64,000 nucleotides of DNA from Lichenicola cladoniae (GCF_013201075.1 NZ_CP053712.1:62001-126000); one strand, 5' to 3'. Shown: positions 53,560-62,519, numbered from the stretch's first letter. The notes: a model not told the origin generated them from the letters alone. Numbers and translations: made by a program.

Positions 53560-53982
53560 TCAGTGAAGTCGGCGAGAAGGGCAGCTGATTTGTCTAACGA
53601 ACTCTTGGTTCATGAAGTAGCGCCGTGAGCCCATATATTTACCTTCGCTATCGCCCTCACGTCTCATGAACATAACGTCAAGCAAAACTAATTCCCTCAC
53701 GATCTGACTGACGTGCCTGGGAGACAGCATGAGCGTTTTGATTATTTCTCCACGTGTTAGCATGATCTGGGTGACGATCTCTCCGGTCTGGGGAATGACA
53801 TATGACACTAAATGGATAGATAGCATCGACCATAGGTCAAGGGCTTTATGAGGGTGCTTGCTGTTCTCGATAAGCCACCTGACAACTGAGGAATCCTTCT
53901 CTGGATCAATAACGATCTTATTGACTGGTTGATTAATCATCAAAGTCAGCTTTAAACAATATGGACCTCGGGGTTCAAGCAT
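53560..53982 (-). CDS. Small winged-helix protein, possibly plasmid maintenance
   Basis: A 140-residue protein, AT-richer than its neighbours. KALDLWSMLSIHLVSYVIPQTGEIVTQIMLTRGEIIKTLMLSPRHVSQIVRELVLLDVMFMRREG reads as a helix-turn-helix with a recognition helix at SPRHVSQIVRELV, followed by a wing (KYMGSRRYFMNQEFV). The pattern resembles small replication or copy-control proteins of the RepL type, but the match is loose. The ATG at 53946 (MINQPVNK) is an alternative start. The different base composition suggests separate ancestry. Confidence 0.5.
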   Translation of the reverse strand: MLEPRGPYCLKLTLMINQPVNKIVIDPEKDSSVVRWLIENSKHPHKALDLWSMLSIHLVSYVIPQTGEIVTQIMLTRGEIIKTLMLSPRHVSQIVRELVLLDVMFMRREGDSEGKYMGSRRYFMNQEFVRQISCPSRRLH

Positions 53983-54279
53983 TAAGAAAGGTAAAAATCG
54001 CCGAATGTGCTAATTATCGCTGATGGCCAGACGAGTAAGTGCACCGGCTACAGTAGACACTAATGATGTCCGTGACACCGGTATTTCTGCCAAGTTCGAT
54101 ACGTATTTTTAATGAGACTCTTGCTCTTGCTGAAACTTGGCATGCTCAGCGGCCGATCTCGAATGTCAGGTTGGTCCGCTGGGGCGGGGTGTCGGGCGAT
54201 TATATCCAGGGCCGCCCGGAACCCAAACACGTTCGGGTTCATCTGGACGCAGAAGCGGGTATGCTGCTGCGATGATTAA
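53983..54279 (+). other. Short region with a possible gene fragment cut by an IS5 element
   Basis: A plus-strand frame at 54063-54275 reads FNETLALAETWHAQRPISNVRLVRWGGVSGDYIQGRPEPKHVRVHLDAEAGMLLR and ends four bases before the IS5 copy at 54280. The middle is protein-like but the family is unknown and the start is unclear. It may be a truncated gene. Confidence 0.3.
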
Positions 54280-55142
54280 GAGCGCCTTTCAAAACCTCTT
54301 CTGCAGCGTGTTGAAGCAGATCAATGAGCAGGCGAGAGCGGTGAATGCGTGGTGGATATCGCTTCTACGCTCGTAGCGCGTGACGAGCCGGCGGTAGCGG
54401 TTGATCCACGCGAAGGTCCGCTCGATGACCCACCTGTGTCGGCCCAGCTTCTGGCTGGTCTCGACGCCGCGCCGGGCGATGCGGGGTGAGATCCCACGGC
54501 GGCGGCAGGCCTGGCGGCAACGTCGGTGATCGTAGGCCTTGTCGGCGTGCAGCTTGTCCGGCCGGTGTCGTGCCCGGCCCGGCTTGCCGCCGATCGGCAG
54601 GATGCTGTCGAGCAGTTCCTCGAACGGCATGCTGTCGTTGGTGTTGGCGCCGGTCAGTATGAAGGCGAGCGGGATGCCGCGCCGGTCCGTGACGAGATGG
54701 CGTTTCGTGCCGAGCCTGCCTCGATCGGTCGGGTTTGGCCCTGTCTTGTCGCCCCCCTTTTTGCAGCCAGCGGTGCGCTGTCCAGGCAGGCCCGGCTCCA
54801 GTCGATCCGGTCGGCCGCCCGCAGCCGACGCAGCAGTTCGCGGTGCAGTGCATCCCACACGCCCGCCTCTTGCCAATCCCGCAAGCGACGCCAGCACGTG
54901 ATGCCCGAGCCGCACCCCACCTCAAGCGGTAGCATCTCCCACTGGATGCCGCTCCGTAGCACGAACAGGATCCCGGTCAGCGCCGCCCGATCCGGTACCC
55001 GCGGCCTGCCGCCCCGCGGTCGTGGCGGAGGCACGGGCAGCAACGGCTCGATGATCGACCAGAGGGCGTCGGAGACGAGAGGAGAAGCCATGTCTCCTCA
55101 TGAATCAGATCGCCGGGCAGTACAAGGTTTTGAAAGGCGCTC
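54280..55142 (-). mobile_element. IS5-family (IS427-like) insertion sequence, copy 2 (863 bp)
   Basis: Same length and ends as copy 1 at 12846-13708, in the opposite orientation; a few base differences are visible. The flanking triplets are TAA (left) and TTA (right). These are not direct repeats, so the two ends do not derive from one simple insertion. A deletion or recombination at this copy is likely. Confidence 0.92.
54289..55091 (-). CDS. IS5-family transposase in two frames (copy 2)
   Basis: Same arrangement as the transposase of copy 1: the N-terminal frame from 55091 and the DDE frame to 54289, meeting at the A5G6 run near 54752-54762. Differences include RSGIQ for RTGIQ and SAPLAAK for SASLAAK. 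Both copies keep all recognisable motifs. Confidence 0.85.
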
Positions 55143-55261
55143 TTAGGATAGCCCTTGGCCGCATCGCCAGTCGGCGCAATGCCGCTAGAACTAGGATGCT
55201 GAAAACATCACACGATCCCACCGAATAGGAACATGTAAACTCAGCCGCGGCTCCCGCCGGA

Positions 55262-55444
55262 TGGATACGCTTCTTCGGCAGCATGAAAACAGAACTGGAC
55301 GCTCGCCAGCCGTTCAAAACGCGCCTGGCTGCGAAGAACGCTGTGTTTGCTTTTATTGAAGGCTTCTACAATCGAAACCGGTTGCAGTCAGCTATCGGAT
55401 ACCGTTCACCTGCTGATCTGGAACAAGGCGCTGCGGCTGCGTAA
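55262..55444 (+). pseudogene. IS3-family OrfB C-terminal remnant
   Basis: FFGSMKTELDARQPFKTRLAAKNAVFAFIEGFYNRNRLQSAIGYRSPADLEQGAAAA followed by TAA is the C-terminal end of an IS3-type (IS51/IS407-like) transposase, including the Glu-bearing FFGSMKTE and the YNRNRLQSAIGYRSP motif. Only this tail remains, between two IS5-derived sequences. Confidence 0.82.
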
Positions 55445-55484
55445 GCCGTAACCGGTATCCACTTTGTCGAGGGAAGGTCAAACC

Positions 55485-55620
55485 TTCGCCTGGATCAACC
55501 GCAACCGCCGCCTCGTCACGCGCTATGAGCGCAGAAGCGACATCCATCACGCCTTCACTGCTCTCGCCTGCGCGCTCATCTGCTTCAACGAACTGCAGAG
55601 TAGGTTTTGAAAGGCGTTCT
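55485..55620 (+). pseudogene. Degenerate 3-prime end of an IS5-family element
   Basis: TFAWINRNRRLVTRYERRSDIHHAFTALACALICFNELQSRF and an end AGGTTTTGAAAGGCGTTC resemble the 3-prime 135 bp of the 863-bp IS5 copies, with about one difference in eight. It is a relic of a related, older element, in the orientation opposite to copy 2. Confidence 0.78.
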
Positions 55621-55822
55621 AAGTGCTGTGCAAACGCCTCTATTTTTCACCTGATGCAGGTTTTTGCAATTAAAGGATCCGGGTGCTTGGCTAGTTGACG
55701 TCTTGTGTCTATCAACCCGATCACAACCTCGACCCTATGTTGCCGAGGACGTGGTCAAAGCAAAAATGCCGGCTGCCGCAGACGCCTGAAGCGCAGCTGA
55801 GGAGCTCAGCAGATAGCTACCA
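55621..55822. other. Spacer behind the diguanylate cyclase gene
   Basis: No gene supported. Frames on the plus strand here are antisense shadow. Confidence 0.4.
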
Positions 55823-56995
55823 TCAGTTCGGCAATAGTGCTTCTGCACTGACAACGAGGTTGCGGCCGCCGTGTTTGGCTCGGTACATCAAGACGTCGGC
55901 CTCACGGAGTGCGTGGCCAATGCCGTTGGCGTCGTTCAGCACCGACGTGACGCCAATACTCACGGTGACGTTTATCTCCCGGCGGCCTATCAAAATCGGT
56001 TTGCTGGCAACTTTGAGTCTCAGGCGTTCAGCCAATAATCTGGCACCTGCGAGGTCCGTCTCTGGCGCTAGAACTGCGAATTCCTCCCCACCCAGACGTC
56101 CGGCAAAATCGCTTCCACGTAGAATCTCCTGAAAAGAGCTCGACATCGCACGCAGCACTTCATCACCGGCTTGATGGCCGTGGATGTCGTTGATCTGCTT
56201 AAAATTATCGGCATCAAGCATCAATAGGCATAGTGGACGATTATATCGCGTCGCTCGGACGTGCTCCATTTCACATCTTTCCAAAAAACCACGGCGATTG
56301 GATAATCCGGTCAGCGAGTCAATGGTCGCCAAACGCATGACTTCTGAAGTATATAAAACGATCCTGTGTATCATCGGCCGGAAAATCATCAGCGCTTCGA
56401 CGATAAGAGTCGATAAAACGACACCGAGGATCACCTGTTGCAGAACTTCTAGTTCTGCCAAAACGTGTTCAGTCTCACGCTGATGAATCGCGACAATTTC
56501 GTTCAGCTTGCTGAGGAGCGAAAGCCGTGCCGCGGCGAACACATGATCCAGCGGTGGTCTTGCGGCGGGATCCGCTGGCGCCAAATTAGCAACCTGGCGC
56601 GCATTCGTAACGAAATCGCGAGCTTCAGCGTCCAGCGAGTCCTTGCTTCTGGTGTAAATATTTTGAATCTGAAGTGTTTCTGCGTTGCTGCGAGTGATGG
56701 CGCGGCTGGTCTTACTTAGGGTTGCCTCGGTCGCTTCGAACTCGTCAATTGCGGCAACCAATGCTGGATGTGCAGTCTTGTCCCCTAACCGGTACTGCGC
56801 CGCTAAGCTGGCGATGCGCTGCGAGAGCATGCGCTGCCGCCCTGAGACATTGATTATGGCGGCTGTGCCATGGTTGTGCTGCAACACATAAGTTAGCAAC
56901 AGGTGCGACGAGATAGTTAAGCCGGCAATAATCAGCAAAGCCGTAACATAATATCTTGTAAGCAGCCGTGCGGAAAGGGGGTTTGCCAATTTCAA
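55823..56995 (-). CDS. Membrane-bound diguanylate cyclase
   Basis: A 390-residue protein. TM1 is ALLIIAGLTISSHLLLTYVL (19-38). A periplasmic PilJ/NarX-type four-helix sensor follows, with INVSGRQRMLSQRIASLAAQYRL (48-70), then TM2 about VILGVVLSTLIVEALMIF. The GGDEF domain has ATIDSLTGLSNRRGFLE, LMLDADNFKQIND and the catalytic GGEEF at 302-306. RGSD at 293-296 is an inhibitory I-site at the canonical distance. It makes cyclic di-GMP from two GTP and is feedback-inhibited. It is a lone gene, probably coupling an external signal to adhesion or motility. Confidence 0.9.
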   Translation of the reverse strand: MKLANPLSARLLTRYYVTALLIIAGLTISSHLLLTYVLQHNHGTAAIINVSGRQRMLSQRIASLAAQYRLGDKTAHPALVAAIDEFEATEATLSKTSRAITRSNAETLQIQNIYTRSKDSLDAEARDFVTNARQVANLAPADPAARPPLDHVFAAARLSLLSKLNEIVAIHQRETEHVLAELEVLQQVILGVVLSTLIVEALMIFRPMIHRIVLYTSEVMRLATIDSLTGLSNRRGFLERCEMEHVRATRYNRPLCLLMLDADNFKQINDIHGHQAGDEVLRAMSSSFQEILRGSDFAGRLGGEEFAVLAPETDLAGARLLAERLRLKVASKPILIGRREINVTVSIGVTSVLNDANGIGHALREADVLMYRAKHGGRNLVVSAEALLPN

Positions 56996-57361
56996 GACTT
57001 TGCTCAGAAATGTACGATATGTAGCCTATGCGTTTACTATGCCACACGCAGGCCTTAAAACACAGTTTTTTGCGGGCGATCTCCCTGCCCGGGCAGAATT
57101 CTAAACGCTTATCAAAACGACGCAGCGCCTGTATGGCAATTTATGTTATAATTGATACTATCCGTATCCAAAGGTCGTTGCGATAGGCGGGATGCATTGA
57201 AGCGGAGCTGCAGACCCTGATAGGGTGGTGGGCCGCACATAAGCATCAACCTATAATTGCGATTCGAGCAGATTGCCGAGATGGCTTGGCCGCTGCCTTT
57301 ACGACTTTCGGTTGCCGTCCTCGAGAGCCCGTTACGACGCAGCGAGCTGCTGGTGTCGGGT
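56996..57361. other. Intergenic region, no gene seen
   Basis: AT-richer in its first 200 bases, where the promoter of the diguanylate cyclase should lie. Short frames on both strands have no protein character. Confidence 0.45.
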
Positions 57362-59251
57362 TTAAGTTCGGCGTTCCCGAGTTGGTCGTCCGACTGGCGG
57401 CTTCCATTCACAACGCTGGCGTGCCGTCCATGCGTAACGCGGGTCATCCTCGAGCAGCCTCAGGTGATCGCGTAGCTGGTTGCGCTCGAGCCAGCCGATC
57501 GCCGCTTCCAGCTCGGCCAGCGTCATCTGCGCCCGGTTCTTGTTGCCGGTCATGCGCTTCAGCACCGCGTTGTAGCGGTGGTAGAGCCCGGGACCGGCCG
57601 TGCCGCCCTTGAACCCCGCGCGCCCGGCCTCGTCCTCAACCGCCTGCGCCGCGACCATCTCGCCCAGCCTTACGCGCAGGCGCCGTTCGGCCACCGACGG
57701 CGCTTCCAGCAGCTCCGCCTGCGCTGCTTCCTGCTCCGGACGCCTCAGCGCCAGTTCCGGTCCAGGCCGCAGCGTGTCGAAGCGCAGCGCCAGCGCGTTG
57801 CTCTCCAGCGGCGTGATGCCCTCCCGGGCGGGCGGCAGCTGGTCGAGCAGCCACATGGGCAGGGCGCTCTGTTTTCGCTTGGCCTTTGGCCGCGCCAGCG
57901 TGCCCTGCTCATACTCCATGCGTCGGCGGAACAGCGCGAACAGCGGATCATCAGGGTGAAACACTAGCGCCTGCTGTGTCTCATAGGCGCCGGCATAGGG
58001 ATCCACCCGGGTGGCGCGTGCCACCATCTGCTCCAGCCAGGCGCGTGAGCGGATGTGGGTCAGCGCTGCCACCACCGCCACGTCCGGTGCATCCAGGCCT
58101 TCATAGGCCATGGCCACGGTCACCAGGATCGACGGCTCCGGCCGGAGCCGGAAGCTGGCCAGGATCTGGTGCGCTCGCGGCGTGTCGGAGGTGGCCAGCT
58201 GCGCCGTCTCCTCTGCCTGGGCGGCCGGGATCCAACGCCGGATCACGCCGAGGTAGTGCTTGGCCGTCGTCTGGTCCGGCGCCACCACCAGCAGCTTGCC
58301 AAGGCCGCGGGCTGCGACACCCGGTTGGAGGTCTCGCTTCTGCCGCCGTCGGGCGCGGACGTCGCGAATGGCGATGAACGCCTCATGCAGCAGGGTCTCG
58401 GCAAAGCCGGTGCGGAGTGCTGTGAACAGGGCAGGGCGGGTGGTCTCGTCAGGATGCAGGCTGGCCAGACGGTGCGGCCCGATCTCATTGTCGTCCTCGT
58501 CGCGCCAGCGTGCCGCACCGTCCAGGGCGCCGAAGGTCACCGGCAGCACGGCGCGCTCGAGCAACGCCTGGGCACGGGAATAGCCGATGACAGCCCAGCC
58601 AGGTGCATCGAGCTCGATCTCGCGGGTGCGCGCCTTCAGCCCCTTGCGGTAGGGCAGCCACAGGATCGCCTTGCCGTCTGCCCGCTCCAGCGTGCCCGAC
58701 AAAAGCAGCCGGACCGTCGCGCACTCCAGCAGCGGCAGGATCGCCTGCGACCAGGCGCTGGCCTGCTCCTCGTCCGCGGCGGCAACACGGGCGGCCATAT
58801 CAGGATCGGTATCGGCCAGAGCCGGCAGGTGATGCACTTCGTCCACGACAAGCAGCGTCCGATACCGGCGCATCTCGCACAGGTGCAGGTGAGGAGCTGC
58901 GGCCACGCCCTGGTAGGTGGTGATGTAGCCAGCCAGGCCGCGGCTGGGATCAGGGGTGTTGTCGGCCGCCCGCACCGACAGGCTGTGGTCCAGGATGGTG
59001 CGCCAGACCGGATCGGCGAACGCTTCCTCGGCCTGCAGGCGCAGGCTGTCACGCGGCACGATCCAGCAAACGCGCTCGATGAGGCCGGCCTCGATCAGCC
59101 GGGCGGCGGCGATCACCGGCAGCAGCGACTTGCCGCCGCCCGGCGTGACCGCGGCCAGGATGTCGCATGCGGTGGTCTCGCCGGCCACCATCGCCGCCAC
59201 CATGTTGGCCAGACGCTGCTGATGGGTACGGAGCGGGCGGGTCGACGTCAT
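57362..59251 (-). CDS. Superfamily 2 DNA/RNA helicase-like protein
   Basis: A 629-residue SF2 helicase. Walker A is TPGGGKS (36-42), motif Ia lies in CWIVPRDSLR, and the DEAH-type box is VVDEVHHL (136-142). LLLSGTLERAD is motif III, SILVTVAMAYEGLDAPDVAVVAAL precedes motif VI, EQMVARATRVDP. The last 150 residues are a charged, helical family-specific region. Restriction-type and plasmid SF2 enzymes share this layout. It is followed in the same direction by nothing and preceded by an HU gene, so it belongs to a block of nucleic-acid proteins. Confidence 0.85.
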   Translation of the reverse strand: MTSTRPLRTHQQRLANMVAAMVAGETTACDILAAVTPGGGKSLLPVIAAARLIEAGLIERVCWIVPRDSLRLQAEEAFADPVWRTILDHSLSVRAADNTPDPSRGLAGYITTYQGVAAAPHLHLCEMRRYRTLLVVDEVHHLPALADTDPDMAARVAAADEEQASAWSQAILPLLECATVRLLLSGTLERADGKAILWLPYRKGLKARTREIELDAPGWAVIGYSRAQALLERAVLPVTFGALDGAARWRDEDDNEIGPHRLASLHPDETTRPALFTALRTGFAETLLHEAFIAIRDVRARRRQKRDLQPGVAARGLGKLLVVAPDQTTAKHYLGVIRRWIPAAQAEETAQLATSDTPRAHQILASFRLRPEPSILVTVAMAYEGLDAPDVAVVAALTHIRSRAWLEQMVARATRVDPYAGAYETQQALVFHPDDPLFALFRRRMEYEQGTLARPKAKRKQSALPMWLLDQLPPAREGITPLESNALALRFDTLRPGPELALRRPEQEAAQAELLEAPSVAERRLRVRLGEMVAAQAVEDEAGRAGFKGGTAGPGLYHRYNAVLKRMTGNKNRAQMTLAELEAAIGWLERNQLRDHLRLLEDDPRYAWTARQRCEWKPPVGRPTRERRT

Positions 59252-59375
59252 CGACGGAATCTTGAGTCACGCAGACTCCGCTGTCCAGGCCGCCCACGTT
59301 GGTCGGCTTCGTGTTCAGGTCGACCGCGCCGCCTGGCTTACTGGATCAAGGCAGGTGCCGGCCGGCGCAGACCAG

Positions 59376-59645
59376 TCAGACGGCCTTCTTGAGGTTCGGG
59401 CTGGCCTTGAAGCGGACGGTCTTGCCGGCCTTGACCTTGACCGGCTCGCCGGTGCGCGGGTTCAGCGCCTTACGTGCCTTGGTCTTCCTGACGGTGAAGG
59501 TGCCGAACGAGGGCAGCGTGAAGCCGCCTTCCTTCTTCATTTCCTTGACGATCGCGGCGATCAACTCGGCCGCTGCCAGGTTGGCAGCGACACCGGTGCA
59601 GCCGGTCGAGTCCTGCAACGTCGCTGCGATAAAGGCCTTGCTCAT
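59376..59645 (-). CDS. HU-family DNA-binding protein
   Basis: An 89-residue HU/IHF-like protein: MSKAFIAATLQDSTGCTGVAANLAAAELIAAIVKEMKKEGGFTLPSFGTF, then the arm region NPRTGEPVKVKAGKTVRFKASPNLKKAV with the conserved RTGxPV and FxxSxxLK motifs. It is a close paralogue of the HU domain at 51983-52252. The start at 59645 is favoured; 28 further codons upstream are in frame but unlike HU. It probably organises plasmid DNA with its neighbours. Confidence 0.9.
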   Translation of the reverse strand: MSKAFIAATLQDSTGCTGVAANLAAAELIAAIVKEMKKEGGFTLPSFGTFTVRKTKARKALNPRTGEPVKVKAGKTVRFKASPNLKKAV

Positions 59646-59863
59646 CTGTCTGGTGTCCTGATGCAAAAGGCGCTGATAGAAGCTTGACCCGCGTTGATCA
59701 AGTTGATGCCTTTCGATCCGATAACGCATCTTTCTGCCTATGAGCGGCCCCGGCCGACACCATGTGACGTTTGGCGATGGGCCAAAGAAAAGGGGAATGG
59801 CTCGATGCCAATCCCCTTTGCCAATGGTCCTGGCGAGTTGCCGCCGGTGGTCGCTGTGTCCGA

Positions 59864-60307
59864 TCAGATATCGGCGCCGGCACTTTCCGATGTGCTGTCA
59901 GCGGCCGGTGCCGGCATCTCTGACTTCTTCTTGGTTGCACGGCGTAGCTTTGCGACCGGCATCGGTGCCTCGGCAACAGCCTTTGCACGTCGGGTCTTCA
60001 TCACAGCGGCTTCCGCAGGAGCTGCGGCTGGCTTGGCAGCCTGCTTCATCTCGGCGCCCTGCTTGCGCAGCCGGTCGATGGTGCGCTCCAACTTGATGAT
60101 GTGAGCTTCGAGCTCGGCCTTGTTGAGCTTCGGAGCAGCCGACGTGGTCTTACCCACGACCGCGCGCTTCGCAGCCACAGGCGCCTTGGCTTTGCTTGTC
60201 GCGCGCACGCCGTTCTTCGACCCAGGCGGTCGGCCACGCGGCTTCTTTGCAGCCTCTGTCGGTGCGGTCTTTTTGGAGGAGCGTGGTGAGGTCGCGGTGC
60301 GCGCCAT
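59864..60307 (-). CDS. AT-hook, histone-like basic protein with a short coiled coil
   Basis: A 147-residue, Lys/Ala/Arg-rich protein. KKPRGRPPGSKNG (21-33) is a classical AT-hook that binds the minor groove. KLNKAELEAHIIKLERTIDRLRKQGAEMKQ (60-89) is a coiled-coil segment. The rest resembles histone H1-like low-complexity sequence. It starts MARTATSPRSSKK after GAATCGGAATCATCC without a strong ribosome binding site. It is a nucleoid-associated protein candidate, next to HU and a helicase. Confidence 0.75.
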   Translation of the reverse strand: MARTATSPRSSKKTAPTEAAKKPRGRPPGSKNGVRATSKAKAPVAAKRAVVGKTTSAAPKLNKAELEAHIIKLERTIDRLRKQGAEMKQAAKPAAAPAEAAVMKTRRAKAVAEAPMPVAKLRRATKKKSEMPAPAADSTSESAGADI

Positions 60308-60436
60308 GGATGATTCCGATTCTCGAAGGTGGAGCGAGCGATTCGCAGGGCGGGTAACCCACCATGCTAATTACGGGGGGACAATAAACAATGCACTACC
60401 ACTACCGATAATGGCGGGGGAACTTTGTCGTGCGCT

Positions 60437-60813
60437 CTACCGACCGGGCTGTCGCCGTTCGATCTCTCGCCGCCTACAATAGATCACGTCAGCATCCATC
60501 TCGGTCTGCCGGACCAGCCATTGCAGATAATCGAGCGGAAGCTCCGACCAGGATAACCCACGATGCTTGCCGAACGGCATCAACGGCAGCAGCTTTGGCT
60601 GGCTGGTCCAGGCGGTCATCTGCTCGACGCTGGCCAGCGCCAACATCTGTAGCAGCAGATGCGCGGTGACATAGGCGTCGGGGCCGGCACGATGCGGCGG
60701 CATCGCCAGACCGGCATAAAGCGGCAGCCCAAGCCAGTAGCGCAGCACCTGGTTGGAATGCTTTGGTGCGTCAGGCCACAGCCGCAGTGCCACCTTGTAG
60801 GTGCAGATCCAGG
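60437..60813 (-). pseudogene. DnaQ-like exonuclease, N-terminally truncated
   Basis: The frame opens at the IS6 boundary with CPWICTYKVALRLWPDAPKHSNQVLRYWLGLPL and continues HRAGPDAYVTAHLLLQMLALASVEQMTAWTSQPKLLPLMPFGKHRGLSWSELPLDYLQWLVRQTEMDADVIYCRRREIERR. HRAGPDAYVTAHLL is the Exo III region (HxAxxDA) of DEDDh exonucleases, and the end is the DUF3820-like FGKHRG..W...P.DYLxWL extension. The Exo I motif (DTET) was lost to the IS6 element. Confidence 0.8.
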
Positions 60814-61635
60814 GGCATTGTCACGTTAACTGGTGGAGTTTGGAAGTAGGCTTGGACCGATTGGGTTGGCACGATCACCCGGTGCTTTGGGCACATGTTC
60901 CTGTGTCCATATTTTGAAAGCTTTGGCACGCACCGCACGATAGCGGCCTGCCGTCATCAGGTGGCGTCGCGGTCGGAAGTGCCCGGAGATGAAGGCGTGA
61001 GCGGAGAGGAAACGCTGTGCGTGGCGCATCGACTTGAAGCGCTGCATGTGCCGCTCTCGCCGCCGGGTTGGGCGGTGAGAGTTTTCGGCCCGGTTGTTCA
61101 GGTAACGGCCTTCGCGGTGCTCGGCATCGGGCAGCAGCTCGCGTCTCGCCACCCCGTAGCTCTTCAGCTGGTCCGTCACCACGACATGGGGCGTATAAGA
61201 TAGACCGTTCAGCAGGCGCTTGAAGAAGCGCTTTGCTGCCGTGCCATCGCGGTGGCTTTGCACCAGGATGTCCAGCACGACGCCGTTTTGGTCGACAGCG
61301 CGCCAAAGATAGCGCAACTCGCCCTGGATGCGGATGAAGACTTCATCGAGGTGCCATTTGTCCCCCGGGCGAGGCCGCCGTCGACGGATGCGGCCCGCAA
61401 AATGCGAGCCGAACTTCAGGCACCATCGCCGGATGCTCTCATAGGAGACGATGACGCCACGCTCGGCCAGCAGGAGCTCCACGTCTCTAAAGCTCAAGCT
61501 GAACACGTGGTAGAGCCACACAGCGTGGCTGATCAGCTCGGCCGGAAAGCGGTGACGATGGTGTGGATCAGGCGACGTCTTCATCCAGCTATCCTGGCTC
61601 GGACCGCAGCTGAAGGCCAGTTATCGTGACAATGC
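60814..61635 (-). mobile_element. IS6-family insertion sequence (822 bp)
   Basis: Inverted ends GGCATTGTCACG (60814-60825) and CGTGACAATGCC (61624-61635). No 8-bp duplication is seen (left ATCCAGG, right TCATAGAG). Left flank is an exonuclease fragment and right flank an azlC fragment, so the element fused two segments. Its tips differ from the IS6 at 32058. Confidence 0.88.
60826..61584 (-). CDS. IS6-family transposase
   Basis: An intact 252-residue transposase. It has AVWLYHVFSLSFRDVELLLAERGVIVSYESIRRWCLKFG (HTH), WHLDEVFIRIQGELRYLWRAVDQNG (first Asp), VVVTDQLKSYGVARREL (second Asp) and NNRAENSHRPTRRRERHMQRFKSMRHAQRFLS (Glu). Length is typical of IS6 enzymes. Confidence 0.93.
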   Translation of the reverse strand: MKTSPDPHHRHRFPAELISHAVWLYHVFSLSFRDVELLLAERGVIVSYESIRRWCLKFGSHFAGRIRRRRPRPGDKWHLDEVFIRIQGELRYLWRAVDQNGVVLDILVQSHRDGTAAKRFFKRLLNGLSYTPHVVVTDQLKSYGVARRELLPDAEHREGRYLNNRAENSHRPTRRRERHMQRFKSMRHAQRFLSAHAFISGHFRPRRHLMTAGRYRAVRAKAFKIWTQEHVPKAPGDRANPIGPSLLPNSTS

Positions 61636-61639
61636 CTCA

Positions 61640-62222
61640 TAGAGGTGCCGCTTTTGACGGGCCTCAATTTTGCTGGCGGATCGGAATTCGCAGCGATCGG
61701 GCTTTGGACCACTCCGCTCCATATTCTGCTGATCGCGGCGATTACGTTCTAGTAAATAGCTGCCACATACTGATGGGCGCTGCCCTGGCGCCGTTCATCC
61801 AACACCTGCCGCGGCGCATCGCCTATCCCGCACTGTTTTTGATGTGCGACGAAAGCTGGGCGATGGCGCTGACTGACGCAAAGCAACGCACCGCAGCAGA
61901 ATCCGAATTCGGATTTAGCCTGCCGTACTATGTCGGTATTTCAGTCGTATTCTATGTCATCTGGGTCCTGTTCACGACGCTTGGCAGCGCGCTCGGCTCA
62001 GCAATCGGCAACGCTCAAGCCTACGGTTTCGACATGGCATTTCCCGCGATTTTCCTTGTATTGCTGCGTGGCCTATGGAAAGGCGCCCGCGCCAGCCGCC
62101 CCTGGCTAGTCAGCCTACTTGTGGCAGCGTTGACTTATGGGTTCGTGCCGGGCGCCTGGTATGTTCCGACTGGCGCCCTGTCCGGACTTATCGCGGCTTA
62201 CCTGTTGGCGGGGCGGCCATGA
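61640..62222 (+). pseudogene. azlC: azlC branched-chain amino acid exporter subunit, truncated and frameshifted
   Basis: From the IS6 boundary one frame reads LTGLNFAGGSEFAAIGLWTTPLHILLIAAITF and ends in TAG. The neighbouring frame resumes as VNSCHILMGAALAPFIQHLPRRIAYPALFLMCDESWAMALTDAK, VFYVIWVLFTTLGSALGS and AFPAIFLVLLRGLWKGAR, typical AzlC. The N-terminus is missing, and one frameshift at about 61750 separates the parts. The stop overlaps azlD. Confidence 0.8.
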
Positions 62223-62519
62223 CGGTACACGCCGCCACCTTTCTAACGATCCTGCTGATGGCCGCGCCTACCTACCTGACCCGGATCGTCGGCTATGCGG
62301 CCCTGCGCGACCGCGCCCTAAGCGCGCGCACTGGCCATCATGGAGGCAGCCCCGGGCTGCGTTCTCATCTCGGTCATCACCCCCCGCTTCGTGTCGAGCA
62401 ACCCCGCCGACCTGCTCGCGGTCACGGCGACGGTAGCCGCCGCGGTCCGCCTGCCGATGCTTTCCACTGTGCTGATCGGCGTGGCCACAGCCGCGTTATT
62501 CCGCCACCTTCTAAACTGA
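62219..62519 (+). pseudogene. azlD: azlD branched-chain amino acid exporter subunit, frameshifted
   Basis: MTVHAATFLTILLMAAPTYLTRIVGYAALRDRALSAR is the AzlD N-terminus. A shift near 62330 leads to ALAIMEAAPGCVLISVITPRFVSSNPADLLAVTATVAAAVRLPMLSTVLIGVATAALFRHLLN and the natural stop at 62517-62519. AzlC and AzlD form a small export system; here both are broken. Confidence 0.78.

Noticed and set aside
58055-59392. A 445-residue plus-strand frame
   Set aside because: It is antisense to the helicase, has the composition of an out-of-frame GC-rich strand and lacks any motif. The minus-strand helicase has clear motifs.
32058-61635. Composite transposon bounded by the two IS6 elements
   Set aside because: The two IS6 elements differ in terminal repeats and transposase sequence, and neither has a target duplication. 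They cannot act as a pair.
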